A DNA stretch of 64,000 nucleotides, taken from the NCBI RefSeq assembly GCF_003284965.1, contig NZ_QMEW01000019.1, forward strand, positions 34,259 through 98,258, in the 5' to 3' direction. The notes under the pieces were generated by a model, which was not told where the DNA came from, did no database searches, and saw only the letters and a program-made list of their open reading frames with translations. Source of the stretch: Mycolicibacterium sp. GF69 (GTDB lineage: Bacteria > Actinomycetota > Actinomycetes > Mycobacteriales > Mycobacteriaceae). Shown here piece after piece: positions 1-8,197 of the stretch; position 1 is the stretch's first letter, and every line of letters begins with the position of its first letter. The translations under genes and the position numbers were made by a program.

Positions 1-1435
1 CCGCGCTGACGGTGGTCTGCAACTCGACGTAAGAGGACAACCCCTCAGCACCGAACTCGCGGCCGACCCCGGACTGCTTGAACCCGCCGAACGGCATCGT
101 GGTGTCGAGGGTGTACATGTTGATTCCGTAAGTGCCCGTGCGGATCTCGGCGGCAACCTGCAAACCGTGCGCGGTATCGGCCGTCCACACCGAGCCGGCC
201 AGCCCGTAGTCGCTGTCGTTGGCGATACGAATCGCGTCGCGTTCGTCGGAGTACTTGAGAACCGTCAACACCGGCCCGAAGATCTCCTCGCGGGCGATCC
301 GCATGTCGTTGGTCGCGTCGGTGAACAGTGTCGGCTGGACGTACCAGCCGCGGTCATAGGGCTGTTCGCTGCTGCCCAGGACCATTCGCGCGCCCTCGGC
401 GAGACCGGCCCGGATGTAGTCCTGCACCCGGTGCTGTTGGCGCTGCGCCACCAGTGGGCCGATGTCGGTTCCGTCGTCGGCGGGGTCGCCCACCTCGAGC
501 TGCGCCATCATCGCTGCGAGTGCCTCCACCACATCGTCGTGACGTCGTTCGCTGACCAGGATGCGGGTCTGCGCGACGCAGGCCTGCCCGTTGTTCATCA
601 GGCTCGCTGTCTTCAAATGCGCGACGGTGCGGTCGATGTCGGCGTCGTCGAGGATGATCGCCGCCGACTTTCCGCCCAACTCCAGGCTGACCCGCTTCAG
701 TTGCTCCCCGCACAGCGCGGCGATACGTCTGCCCGTAGCCGACGATCCGGTGAACGAGATCTTGTCCACCCCAGGATGACGCACCAGCGCCTCACCCGTC
801 TCCCGTCCGCCCGGCAGGATCGAGACGACTCCCGCGGGCAGGTCGATCTCCTCGATCATTTCCGCCAGCCACATCGCGTCGATGGGTGTCTCGGGAGCGG
901 GCTTGACCACGACCGCGCATCCCGCAATGAGAGCGGGGATCATTTTCGGCATGATCAGAAACTGGGGAACGTTCCAGGGCACGATCGCGCCCACCACACC
1001 GACCGGTGCACGCCTGATGTGCACATCGCCGAACAATCCGCGTCGCCGCTCCACCCACGGAAACTCCCGCGCCGTCGCAAGATTCAGATGCATCTGGGCG
1101 AGCGCCCCTGTCGCCTGTCCCAACCTGCTGAAGCTGCGCGGGGAGCCCATCTCCGCCGTGATGAGATCGGCCATCTCGTCGGTTCGGGTGGCATAGACCG
1201 CAGCGAGCGCCTCGACCTTGTCCAACCGCTCTTCGACGCTCATCCGCGGCCACGGGCCGTCGTCGAAAGCCTGGCGGGCGGCGCGCACCGCCCGGTCGAC
1301 GTCCTCGGCAGCGGCTTGCGGCGTGGCGCCGATCTGCTCCTCGGTGTGCGGTGAGATCACCGCAATGCGGGCTGCGGTGGCCGGCGTCTCCCAGCGACCG
1401 CCGACGAAAAGTTTCTCGTACGTAAGCGATCTCAC
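1..1435 (-). CDS. NAD(P)-dependent aldehyde dehydrogenase (3' end outside window)
   Basis: Reads leftward from a GTG at 1435-1433, preceded by a GAGGAGG ribosome site, to the window edge without a stop. About 478 codons are visible, so it is nearly complete for a family of roughly 480-500 residues. The protein shows the cofactor-site stretch VVGAIVPWNVP, the general-base motif LELGGKS and the nucleophile motif GQACVAQTR containing the catalytic Cys. It ends at the C-terminal MPFGGFKQSGVGRE motif, so only a short tail is missing. The family oxidises an aldehyde to the acid with NAD(P)+; the substrate cannot be told. The next gene is divergent, across a 216-base gap with an AT-rich patch near 1510-1535 that may hold promoters. 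Confidence 0.93.
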   Translation of the reverse strand, partial: MRSLTYEKLFVGGRWETPATAARIAVISPHTEEQIGATPQAAAEDVDRAVRAARQAFDDGPWPRMSVEERLDKVEALAAVYATRTDEMADLITAEMGSPRSFSRLGQATGALAQMHLNLATAREFPWVERRRGLFGDVHIRRAPVGVVGAIVPWNVPQFLIMPKMIPALIAGCAVVVKPAPETPIDAMWLAEMIEEIDLPAGVVSILPGGRETGEALVRHPGVDKISFTGSSATGRRIAALCGEQLKRVSLELGGKSAAIILDDADIDRTVAHLKTASLMNNGQACVAQTRILVSERRHDDVVEALAAMMAQLEVGDPADDGTDIGPLVAQRQQHRVQDYIRAGLAEGARMVLGSSEQPYDRGWYVQPTLFTDATNDMRIAREEIFGPVLTVLKYSDERDAIRIANDSDYGLAGSVWTADTAHGLQVAAEIRTGTYGINMYTLDTTMPFGGFKQSGVGREFGAEGLSSYVELQTTVSA

Positions 1436-1651
1436 GCCGGTGCCTCCTCGTCGACTCACGGGGATCGGCCCGCGGGCGCCGCCACGGCGACGCGGCCTGC
1501 CCGCTAACCTCACTATTGATGCAAACATAACAAAGACACCAGCCCGCCGGCCCATTCGCCGGATCTCCCGACGAGTGTTGCGAAAATCCCTGGTAATCGC
1601 GGTCGTCGGCGTATCGTCCCGCTCAACGCGAGGTCGCGATGGAGGTCGTCG

Positions 1652-2653
1652 ATGGCGCTGCTGAACTCGGTGTCGGTCCGGCGGGCGACGCAGGTGGTCG
1701 CCGTGGCTGTGCTCGCCGCCGGAATGGTGGTCGCCGGAGCCGAAACAACAACCCCGACGGCGCGGGCCTTTTCGAATCCGAACCTGCCCGTCGACCACCT
1801 GGAAGTGCCCTCGACCGCGATGGGCCGCACCGTCCGAGTCGAGTTTCTCTCCGGCGGCCAGAACTCGCCCGCGCTCTATCTGCTCGACAGCATGGAAGCC
1901 GGCGACGATTTCAACGGGTGGGACATCAATACGCGGGCCTTCGACTGGTACCACGACTCCGGCATTTCGGTGGTGATGCCCGTCGGCGGGAAGTCGAGCT
2001 TCTACAGCGACTGGTACCAACCGGCGGTGGGCAATAGCGGCACCTACACCTACAAGTGGGAGACCTTTCTCACGCGAGAGCTTCCGGCGTGGCTGGCCGC
2101 CAACAAAGAAGTACGGCCGACCCGCAACGCGGTCGTGGGATTCTCGATGGGCGGGTCTGCGGCGCTGACCTTGGCGGCCTTCCACCCACAACTGTTCGTC
2201 TACGCGGGATCGCTGTCGGGCTTTTTGAACCTGTCCGCCCCGAACGGTCCCGGGCAGGTCAGGATCGCCCAGATGTGGAACGGCGGCTTCGATCCCGCCG
2301 CGATGTGGGGCCCACCCGGCGATCCGGCGTGGGCCCGCAACGATCCGACAGTGCAGGCGGGCAGGCTCGCCGCCAACGGCACCCGCATCTGGATCTATTG
2401 CGGCAACGGCACACTCACCGACTCGAGGCTGGCCAGTCCCGACGCGCCCATCGCCGGACTCGGCTTCCTCGAGGGGTTCGCGATCGACTCAAACCGCGCG
2501 TTCGCCGACGCCTACGTCGCCGCAGGCGGCAACAACGGTGTCTTCAACTTTCCCGAAGGAATCCACAGCTGGGGGTACGCGGGCCAGCAGCTCGAGCAGA
2601 TGAAGCCCGACATCGTGCGTGTCTTGGAGGTCGGCCCTGCCGCGCACGGCTGA
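1652..2653 (+). CDS. Antigen 85-type mycolyltransferase (secreted esterase)
   Basis: 333 residues with an N-terminal signal segment (hydrophobic about 14-30, cleavage probably near TARAF). The mature part follows the Ag85 alpha/beta-hydrolase plan: nucleophile Ser165 in GFSMGGSA, then [36 protein letters not shown], Glu274 in FLEGF and His305 in GIHSWGY. The triad is intact, unlike the FbpD/MPT51 branch. Ag85 proteins move mycolates between trehalose monomycolate and arabinogalactan or trehalose outside the membrane. The motif is HSWGY rather than the usual HSWEYW, so it is probably a divergent paralogue. ATG 1652 is preceded by GGAGG. It stands alone between divergent and convergent neighbours. 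Confidence 0.9.
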   Translation: MALLNSVSVRRATQVVAVAVLAAGMVVAGAETTTPTARAFSNPNLPVDHLEVPSTAMGRTVRVEFLSGGQNSPALYLLDSMEAGDDFNGWDINTRAFDWYHDSGISVVMPVGGKSSFYSDWYQPAVGNSGTYTYKWETFLTRELPAWLAANKEVRPTRNAVVGFSMGGSAALTLAAFHPQLFVYAGSLSGFLNLSAPNGPGQVRIAQMWNGGFDPAAMWGPPGDPAWARNDPTVQAGRLAANGTRIWIYCGNGTLTDSRLASPDAPIAGLGFLEGFAIDSNRAFADAYVAAGGNNGVFNFPEGIHSWGYAGQQLEQMKPDIVRVLEVGPAAHG

Positions 2654-2703
2654 AGTGTCGCAACGGATTCGCACGCGCCGACATTCGGCCGCCGATGCGA
2701 CCG

Positions 2704-3111
2704 TTAAGCCTCGTCGGTCGGCGCGGAGTCGCCCCCGGATGCGTCGAGCACACTGACCGCGATGCCGTAGGGCAGGAACCGCACCCTGCGCGCGGGGTCG
2801 GTGTTGTTCTTGTTCGCCCGCAGCGCGTCCAACTCGGTCGGATACACCTGCTCGATGTGCGCGCCGCCGTCGTCGTCCACCGTGTAGATCGCCCACACGC
2901 CGTCCCCGGTCTCGCCGGTCGTCTCCGGTTCGCGCCTGGGCCGGGCCGAGCGGGTGAACTCGTCGATCAGACCCGCCCAACCAGCGCGTTCACCCGATGT
3001 GGTGAAGAACCTGCCCATACCGTCGAGCGCATCGCGCAGCCCCTCACCCGCCTCGCGGACGACACGGTCGAATTCCTCGGGGTCGATTCCGAACGGGCCG
3101 TTGCTGCTCAT
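2704..3111 (-). CDS. Hypothetical protein, acidic, 135 aa
   Basis: The ATG at 3111 has a strong AGGAGGA site seven bases upstream. The protein is soluble and charged, with no signal peptide or membrane segment. The middle (GDGVWAIYTVDDDGGAHIEQVYPTEL, about residues 69-94) looks like a small beta-rich fold and is followed by LRANKNNTDPARRVRFLPYG. I recognise this as a conserved actinobacterial type but know no function. It is convergent with the Ag85-like gene and divergent from the SnoaL-like gene. Confidence 0.75.
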   Translation of the reverse strand: MSSNGPFGIDPEEFDRVVREAGEGLRDALDGMGRFFTTSGERAGWAGLIDEFTRSARPRREPETTGETGDGVWAIYTVDDDGGAHIEQVYPTELDALRANKNNTDPARRVRFLPYGIAVSVLDASGGDSAPTDEA

Positions 3112-3217
3112 GACGCTTCCTCCTGCCGCTCCCGCGCCATCGCGCGGCGGTAACCCCAGTGTGCCCGCTTGAGCCGGAGTAGTCGACTGAGGCGATCCCT
3201 AGTGGTAGGCAACCTTT

Positions 3218-4015
3218 ATGGCCATCTCACCGGCGGACGCCCTGGCCGCCGTCGAGCGATCCCCGGCGGCGGTCGCCGCTCATGACCGCGACGCCTGGCT
3301 GGCCGCATTCACCTATGACGGCCTGGTCGAAGACCCGGTCGGTTCCCAACCGCACCGCGGGACGGCGGCGATCACCCGTTTCTACGACACCTTCATCGGC
3401 CCGCGCGACATCGTTTTCCGTCGCGACGTCGATATCGTGGTCGGCTCGACCGTGATCCGGGATCTGGACCTCGAGGTCCGGATGTCGGCCGGCTTGACGA
3501 TGCGGATCCCCGCTTACCTGCGCTACCACCTGGAAGATGACGGGAGAGAGCTGAAAATTGCTGAGCTATCCGCCTTTTGGGAGCTTCCGGCGATGGTCGG
3601 ACAGTTCCTGCGCAGCGGCCTTCGATCGGTGCCCGCCGGGATACAGCTGTCCCGGGGCCTCCTGACCAACCAGGGGGTGGTCGGGACGCTCGGCTTTGTC
3701 GGTGGATTCCGCGGCGCCGGCGGGCATGGCAAAAAGCAGTTCCGCGAGTTCCTCGCGGCGGCCCAGGCGGGCGACGAACTCGGCGTGCGGCGCTGGCTGG
3801 GCAGTGGTGCGCGAATTACCGCGGGCGAGCACACGCCGTTGGGCGGCACCGAGCTGTTGTCCCGGCTGACCGGCACCCGCGCCCGCAAATTGATCGGCTC
3901 CGGATACAGCCTGGCCTGCGGTGTCGACGGCATCCGGGGCCGGGCTGTGCTCATCGCCGATGTGGCGGCGAAACCGTTCGCGATCCGGCGGATCCGGTAC
4001 TACTCCGACCGCTGA
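3218..4015 (+). CDS. NTF2/SnoaL-like protein, apparently two domains
   Basis: 265 residues, soluble. Residues about 1-125 (ALAAVERSPAAVAAHDRDAWLAAF, then RGTAAITRFYDTFIGPRDIVF) have the usual start of an NTF2/SnoaL alpha+beta barrel. A second, weaker copy seems to begin near residue 165 with FLAAAQAGDELGVRRWLGSGARI. Such barrels can be isomerases, cyclases or mere ligand-binding folds, so no activity is assigned. Start ATG 3218. The next gene, a small membrane protein, begins 47 bases downstream. Confidence 0.75.
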   Translation: MAISPADALAAVERSPAAVAAHDRDAWLAAFTYDGLVEDPVGSQPHRGTAAITRFYDTFIGPRDIVFRRDVDIVVGSTVIRDLDLEVRMSAGLTMRIPAYLRYHLEDDGRELKIAELSAFWELPAMVGQFLRSGLRSVPAGIQLSRGLLTNQGVVGTLGFVGGFRGAGGHGKKQFREFLAAAQAGDELGVRRWLGSGARITAGEHTPLGGTELLSRLTGTRARKLIGSGYSLACGVDGIRGRAVLIADVAAKPFAIRRIRYYSDR

Positions 4016-4062
4016 CCCACCGAGACGTTTCGCAGCCGACTGGCCGGGGGAACCCGGCAGCC

Positions 4063-4497
4063 ATGCGACAAACTGATCCGCACCGGCTGGCCATGACCGG
4101 CGTGGTCGTGGCCGCGGTGCTCGCGTCCTGCCTGATCCTGCCCGCGATGGGCAAACTCGCGACACTCGACGGCATCGGCCTCGCCGCCGCCATCGTCGGA
4201 ATTCCCAGCGGCGCGGTGCTGGTCGCCACCGGCTACCGGTACTACGGGTTGGCCCGCAGCGTGGCCGTCGCAGTGGTGGTCATGACGATCGCACTGATCG
4301 CCAGTTGGATGTTCTCGGTGTTCGTGGTGGCGTCGGCGCTCAGCGGTTCGAGCACCACGCTGGCAATGGGCGTGCTGCTGTACGGGATTCCGGCCGTCAC
4401 TGTGGGGGCGCTGGGATGGCTTGCGCTCAAGCTGGTTCCGGCGCGGTCTCAGTCGAGCCGTTTGACCTTGTTCGCGGCGGGTAACCGGGCCGCATGA
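4063..4497 (+). CDS. Small integral membrane protein, 144 aa
   Basis: Four hydrophobic segments are visible (about residues 11-29, 36-54, 61-84 and 98-124), with a basic tail ending near SSRLTLFAAGNRAA. No catalytic motif is seen. The reading frame is open further upstream, but ATG 4063, after a purine-rich GGGGGAA stretch, gives a sensible N terminus (MRQTDPHRLAM). Its stop overlaps the next start as ATGA, so the following small acidic protein is probably translationally coupled. Function unknown. Confidence 0.7.
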   Translation: MRQTDPHRLAMTGVVVAAVLASCLILPAMGKLATLDGIGLAAAIVGIPSGAVLVATGYRYYGLARSVAVAVVVMTIALIASWMFSVFVVASALSGSSTTLAMGVLLYGIPAVTVGALGWLALKLVPARSQSSRLTLFAAGNRAA

Positions 4498-4670
4498 CCC
4501 CGCGTGAGGACGACGACAAGAGCGAAGAAGACGTCGCCGAGGACGACCACGTTGCATCCTCCCGCGCCGGCAAGAAGGACGACGGCACCTATGTCGGGCG
4601 CACATTCTCCGATGACGCGATCGACGCCGAAGAGACCGGAGCCGAGGCGCGCAGCGACGATCGTCGTTGA
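4494..4670 (+). CDS. Small highly acidic protein, 58 aa
   Basis: ATG 4494 overlaps the previous stop (ATGA). The 58 codons are very rich in Asp and Glu (REDDDKSEEDVAEDDH near the start) and contain a central DGTYVGRTFSDDAIDAEETG segment that could form a conserved core. There is no hydrophobic stretch. Coupling to the membrane protein gene and the consistent codon use support it as real. Function unknown; an intrinsically disordered partner of the membrane protein is only a guess. Confidence 0.6.
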   Translation: MTPREDDDKSEEDVAEDDHVASSRAGKKDDGTYVGRTFSDDAIDAEETGAEARSDDRR

Positions 4671-4744
4671 CCGCACGAAGTGAAGTATCGATTCGGTCGC
4701 AGCGGACGCGTCGGATGCGGCCGGCGCGGTCTCCGTGAGACCGT

Positions 4745-5317
4745 ATGAGCACCATGGCTGCCGACGATGAGATCACCTACGAGGAATTTGGCCGCAGATT
4801 CTTCGAGATCGCCGTGACCGAGGACCGCGTCGGCAACGCCATCGCCGACATCGCCGGCGATGCGTTCGAGATGGGCCCGATTGCGCAGGGCCCGGGCAAG
4901 CTCGCCAAGGTCACCGCCAAGGTCCGGATTCAGGAACCGCGCCTGACCCGCGACGTCGGCCCCTTGATCACCTTCGCCATCCGCATCCCGCTGGAGATCG
5001 ACATGGTTGTCGACCTGCGCATCGACAAGCCGAAGTTCATGGTCTTCGGCGATATCGCGCTGCGCGCCACCGCACGGGCCGCAGAGCCGCTGCTGCTGAT
5101 CCTCGATGTCGAAAAGCCGCGGGCGTCCGACATCTCCATCCACGTCACGTCGAAGTCGCTGCGCGGCGAAGTGGTGCGGGTCCTCGGCGGCATCGACGCC
5201 GAGATCAGGCGGTTCATCGCAGCCCACGTCGCCGCCGAGATCGACAGCCCGGCGTCGCAGAAGGCCAAGGTGATCGATGTGGGCGCGACCATCGACACCG
5301 CCTGGACAGGAATCTGA
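4745..5317 (+). CDS. Conserved mycobacterial hypothetical protein, 190 aa
   Basis: A soluble protein without a signal peptide. The central part alternates hydrophobic and charged residues (KVTAKVRIQEPRLTRD, then FAIRIPLEIDMVVDLRID and FMVFGDIALRATARA), which suggests a beta-rich lipid- or ligand-binding fold. The C terminus (RGEVVRVLGGIDAEIRRFIAAHVAAEI) is helical. ATG 4745 is used; ATG 4754 is an alternative. I recognise the type from mycobacteria but not a function. Confidence 0.7.
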   Translation: MSTMAADDEITYEEFGRRFFEIAVTEDRVGNAIADIAGDAFEMGPIAQGPGKLAKVTAKVRIQEPRLTRDVGPLITFAIRIPLEIDMVVDLRIDKPKFMVFGDIALRATARAAEPLLLILDVEKPRASDISIHVTSKSLRGEVVRVLGGIDAEIRRFIAAHVAAEIDSPASQKAKVIDVGATIDTAWTGI

Positions 5318-5342
5318 GCGGCGCAGGGCGTACGATTCCGGG

Positions 5343-5708
5343 GTGCTTGGCAAACCCGCGTCGGTGCTCGCGCTGACCACTGGACTTCTCGCTGCCGCGG
5401 CCGCGGTGGCCGCGCCCGCGCAAGCCGATCCCGTCGATGACGCGTTTGTGAATGCGGTCACCGAGGCCGGGGTCGTCATGAGCGATCCGAGTAGCGCGGT
5501 GGCCGTCGGCCAACAGGTGTGCCCCATGCTGGCCGATCCCGGTCAGAACGCGGCCGACGTGGCCGCCAGAGTGGCCGACATGGGCGGTATGTCGCTGGGT
5601 CCCGCGACGATGTTCACCGGTATCGCGATCTCGATGTTCTGCCCGGCGATGATCTCGTCGATCGGCAACGGCACCTCGCCGATCCCGCTGCCGTTCCTCG
5701 GTATCTAA
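5343..5708 (+). CDS. Secreted DUF732-family protein
   Basis: 121 residues starting at GTG 5343. A signal peptide (LALTTGLLAAAAAVAAPAQA) precedes a mature domain of the mycobacterial DUF732 type: DDAFVNAVTEAGVVMSDPSSAVAVGQQVCPML, then a second Cys in ISMFCPAM. The two cysteines probably form a disulphide. A -10-like TACGAT at 5331-5336 lies six bases before the GTG, so the message may be leaderless. DUF732 proteins are small exported proteins of unknown role. Confidence 0.85.
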   Translation: MLGKPASVLALTTGLLAAAAAVAAPAQADPVDDAFVNAVTEAGVVMSDPSSAVAVGQQVCPMLADPGQNAADVAARVADMGGMSLGPATMFTGIAISMFCPAMISSIGNGTSPIPLPFLGI

Positions 5709-5779
5709 GGGGCCTGATCCCACCGCGGGCGCTTGGACCGCTCCGACCGCGACGTAGCGCGAGTACACGGCGTCGAACT

Positions 5780-6736
5780 CTAGCGACGAAGAGCGGCCAT
5801 CACCTGTTCGACACCGGCGGCCACGGCCAGCGCGCGATGACGTTCGGTCACCTCGGCGCCACCGGCACGCAGCACGTCGACGACATTCGCGACGGCTTCG
5901 GCACGGGCGGCGCTGACCGCCACCGCCGTCGCCCACCACGCCAGCAGCGCGTCCAGCCCCCGACCCGGTTCGGCTCCGAGGTCGACGAGCGCGGCGACGG
6001 TCGCGGGCAGTAAACGACGCGCGGCCTGTTCGATCGGCTGCGTGCCGTCGGGCAGCGCCGCGCTCACCGAGGCGCCGGCACGCGCCAGGGCGCGCACCAT
6101 CTCGGGGTTGTCGCCATCTAAGAGGCCACCGCTGGCGGGTCCCTCGATGACATGCATGGGCGTCGCCCCGTCGGAGTCCCGCAGAGCCGGGTCGACGCCG
6201 TTCGCCAGGGCGTGGTTCAGCGCCACGGTGCGGCCCGCGCGAACGATTTCGTGCAGGATCGTCGTGAAGCGTTCGCCGCCGGCCGACAACGCAATGCGGC
6301 GTCCCGCGTCGGCGCCGGCATCGATCAACGCCACCGCGATACCCGATGCCAACGTCCGCACTGCGTACCACAGCGGTGACGCACCGCAGGCATCCACCGG
6401 ATCTGGGTCGGCACCCATCGCGAGAAGTTCGATCACCGCCGAATCACCACGGTGCGCCCGACGAAACAGGTCCATGACGTCGGGTCGCAGCGGCTCGGTC
6501 CACGCCGGCGGCTCGACACCGAGTGCGCTCAGAACCCGCAGCGCTCCGATGCGCCCGACGCCGAGGTCGTACCACGGCCAGGGGCCCGGCCCGCGAGCCA
6601 CGAAATCGTCGACCGGCATCCGCCATTCGGAGACTGACGACGCTTCACCGCCCTGCGTCCGGAACACCAATTGGGCGCCGTCGCGCGATATGACGACGGA
6701 TGCGGGCCCGTCCTGGTACCGGGCGAGTTCGGCCAC
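5780..6736 (-). CDS. Ankyrin-repeat protein
   Basis: 318 residues from GTG 6736. The first 85 residues form a non-repeat region rich in Trp and Pro. From about residue 88 several degenerate ankyrin units follow, for example DLFRRAHRGDSAVIELLAMGADP, GASPLWYAVRTLASGIAVALIDAGAD and DGATPMHVI ending in ARAGASV. There is no signal peptide, so it is likely cytoplasmic and protein-binding. It lies downstream of a small secreted protein gene, separated by a hairpin. Confidence 0.85.
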   Translation of the reverse strand: MAELARYQDGPASVVISRDGAQLVFRTQGGEASSVSEWRMPVDDFVARGPGPWPWYDLGVGRIGALRVLSALGVEPPAWTEPLRPDVMDLFRRAHRGDSAVIELLAMGADPDPVDACGASPLWYAVRTLASGIAVALIDAGADAGRRIALSAGGERFTTILHEIVRAGRTVALNHALANGVDPALRDSDGATPMHVIEGPASGGLLDGDNPEMVRALARAGASVSAALPDGTQPIEQAARRLLPATVAALVDLGAEPGRGLDALLAWWATAVAVSAARAEAVANVVDVLRAGGAEVTERHRALAVAAGVEQVMAALRR

Positions 6737-6760
6737 AGCGAGGATTGTGCCGAAACGCGA

Positions 6761-6798
6761 AGAGGGGTCCCCCCGTGGGTGCGGGCGGGTACCCCTCT
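6761..6798 (-). terminator. Hairpin between two leftward genes
   Basis: AGAGGGGT (6761-6768) and ACCCCTCT (6791-6798) are exact inverted repeats around a C/G-rich loop that can pair further. Read leftward it lies just after the stop of the small secreted protein gene and is followed by TCGCGTTTC, a weak U-rich tail. It is a plausible intrinsic terminator. Confidence 0.5.
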
Positions 6799-6811
6799 CG
6801 AGCAGAATCGG

Positions 6812-7135
6812 CTACTTGACGTCTACATAGACGATGCGGTCCTGATACGTGGCGTAGTGGTCGGTGCTTCCGATCGCCGGAGCACCGGCGTCGATCCGCG
6901 AGTAGCTCTGGCCCTCACGGACCGCAGTGACCTCCGCGTCGCGCAGGGGAGCGGTGCCGACCTGGGTGACGACGACCCGGTAGCCCTCCGCCTTCAGCTG
7001 CGCGATGGTGTCTTCTGCGTTCTGCGGCTCCGCCGGTGCGGCCGAAACCGGAGCGGCCAGCCCGATCGCAGCTGCGGCCAGCGCACCGGTAGTGGCGAGT
7101 CCGATCCTCGTCCTCTTCATTGCCTCTTCTGTCAT
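6812..7135 (-). CDS. Small exported mycobacterial protein
   Basis: 107 residues with a signal peptide (basic MKRTR, then IGLATTGALAAAAIGLAAPVSA). The mature domain begins EPQNAEDTIAQLKAEGYRVVVTQVG, a motif common in small secreted mycobacterial proteins, and ends in YQDRIVYVDVK. ATG 7135 has GAGAGGA upstream; ATG 7120 (MKRTR) is an equally fair start with AGAAGAGG close by. Function unknown. Confidence 0.75.
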   Translation of the reverse strand: MTEEAMKRTRIGLATTGALAAAAIGLAAPVSAAPAEPQNAEDTIAQLKAEGYRVVVTQVGTAPLRDAEVTAVREGQSYSRIDAGAPAIGSTDHYATYQDRIVYVDVK

Positions 7136-7279
7136 GCCTTCGTTCCTCTCGTCCTCGAGCCGTGGTGCGGTCCAGACGCTGAGCGCAGCGTCGACCGCAC
7201 GTGCGTGGGCTCAATCTTGACAACGACCAGTTGAAGGCTTTGATTCCCGGGCGGCACGTGACCGGCAAGCAGCAAATTC

Positions 7280-7327
7280 TCAGTGGCACAGCTTTTCAGT
7301 GGCACAGCTTCTCAGTGGCACAGCGCC
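7280..7327. repeat. Three 16-bp tandem repeats
   Basis: Three adjacent copies of a 16-base unit beginning TCAGTGGCACAGC lie at 7280-7295, 7296-7311 and 7312-7327 and differ only in the last bases. They sit in the 205-base gap between two leftward genes, about 145-190 bases upstream of the small exported protein gene. I see nothing else clear in this gap. Confidence 0.85.
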
Positions 7328-7340
7328 GTTGGATTCGGCG

Positions 7341-8153
7341 TCAGAGCAGGCGGCCCAGGCGGCTGAGTTGCAACGGTCGCCCAACGACGCTGAGCTGGCT
7401 CAGGATGTCCTCGAGACGGGCCAAAGGCAGATCCATGCGCCACTCGGCCACCGATGCCGATAGGCGTACCACCCCAGGCGCGAAGCTGATGCCGGTGAGC
7501 GCAACGCCGTGCGGGAGTTGCGGCAGGCGCACAGGGTAGGCGGGCGTGCGGGCAGGTAACGGACAGCGCGTCCGGCGGAAGGTGAGACAGCGGGGCTTGA
7601 GCCACAGCGTCGAGCCGTCCATGCGGGCGTCGACCTCCAGGTGGCCCGCGCCGGGCCGGCGCGCGAGCGCCAGCCTGGCGACACCGTCGGCGCCGACAGC
7701 TCCGGACAGCCGCGGCGCCGCCCACTGGAACACATCGTCGAGCACTGGCGCCGGCACATCCAGCGTCAGCTCGACGGGCGCCGCCACCAGGACCGGCGGT
7801 GCAGTGGGGCGGATGTGCACGTTGTGCAGCACCGCGGTCGCATGGTCGAACTGCGCCCCGTTCCACGTGATGTCACGGGCCGCCAGCCGAACGTCGTTGA
7901 GTTGACCCACCGACAGACCTCGGACGTCGAGTCGCGAGTCGAACTCGGTGACGGTCAACGTCAGGTCTGAGTCGTCGAGCCGGACGTTCAGCCGCCTGCC
8001 GACTACCAGCCGCCGCACGGTCATGAACAGGGTGCGGTAGGCCGCTGCCGCCCCGCTGGTGACCGGTGCGACCGCCGCGGAGGACCACAGCGCGGTCAAC
8101 ATGTCGACGGGCCGGAAAGGATCGAATCGGCGCAGTGGTTCTGGGCGCGTCAT
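7341..8153 (-). CDS. DUF2993/LmeA-like lipid-binding protein (tentative)
   Basis: The ATG at 8153 follows GGAG at good spacing; the frame is open further upstream but would run into the divergent gene's promoter. 270 residues. Repeated beta-type segments (LTLTVTEFDSRLDVRGLSVGQLNDVRLAARDITW, then VLHNVHIRP) resemble DUF2993/LmeA proteins, which bind phospholipids in the mycobacterial periplasm. No clear signal peptide is seen, only a moderately hydrophobic stretch near 20-40. The family call is by pattern only. It is divergent from the flavoprotein gene 45 bases away. Confidence 0.55.
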   Translation of the reverse strand: MTRPEPLRRFDPFRPVDMLTALWSSAAVAPVTSGAAAAYRTLFMTVRRLVVGRRLNVRLDDSDLTLTVTEFDSRLDVRGLSVGQLNDVRLAARDITWNGAQFDHATAVLHNVHIRPTAPPVLVAAPVELTLDVPAPVLDDVFQWAAPRLSGAVGADGVARLALARRPGAGHLEVDARMDGSTLWLKPRCLTFRRTRCPLPARTPAYPVRLPQLPHGVALTGISFAPGVVRLSASVAEWRMDLPLARLEDILSQLSVVGRPLQLSRLGRLL

Positions 8154-8197
8154 GGCTCCAGCATTCCCGCTGGGGTCGGTTCCGTACAGTCGTGGAC

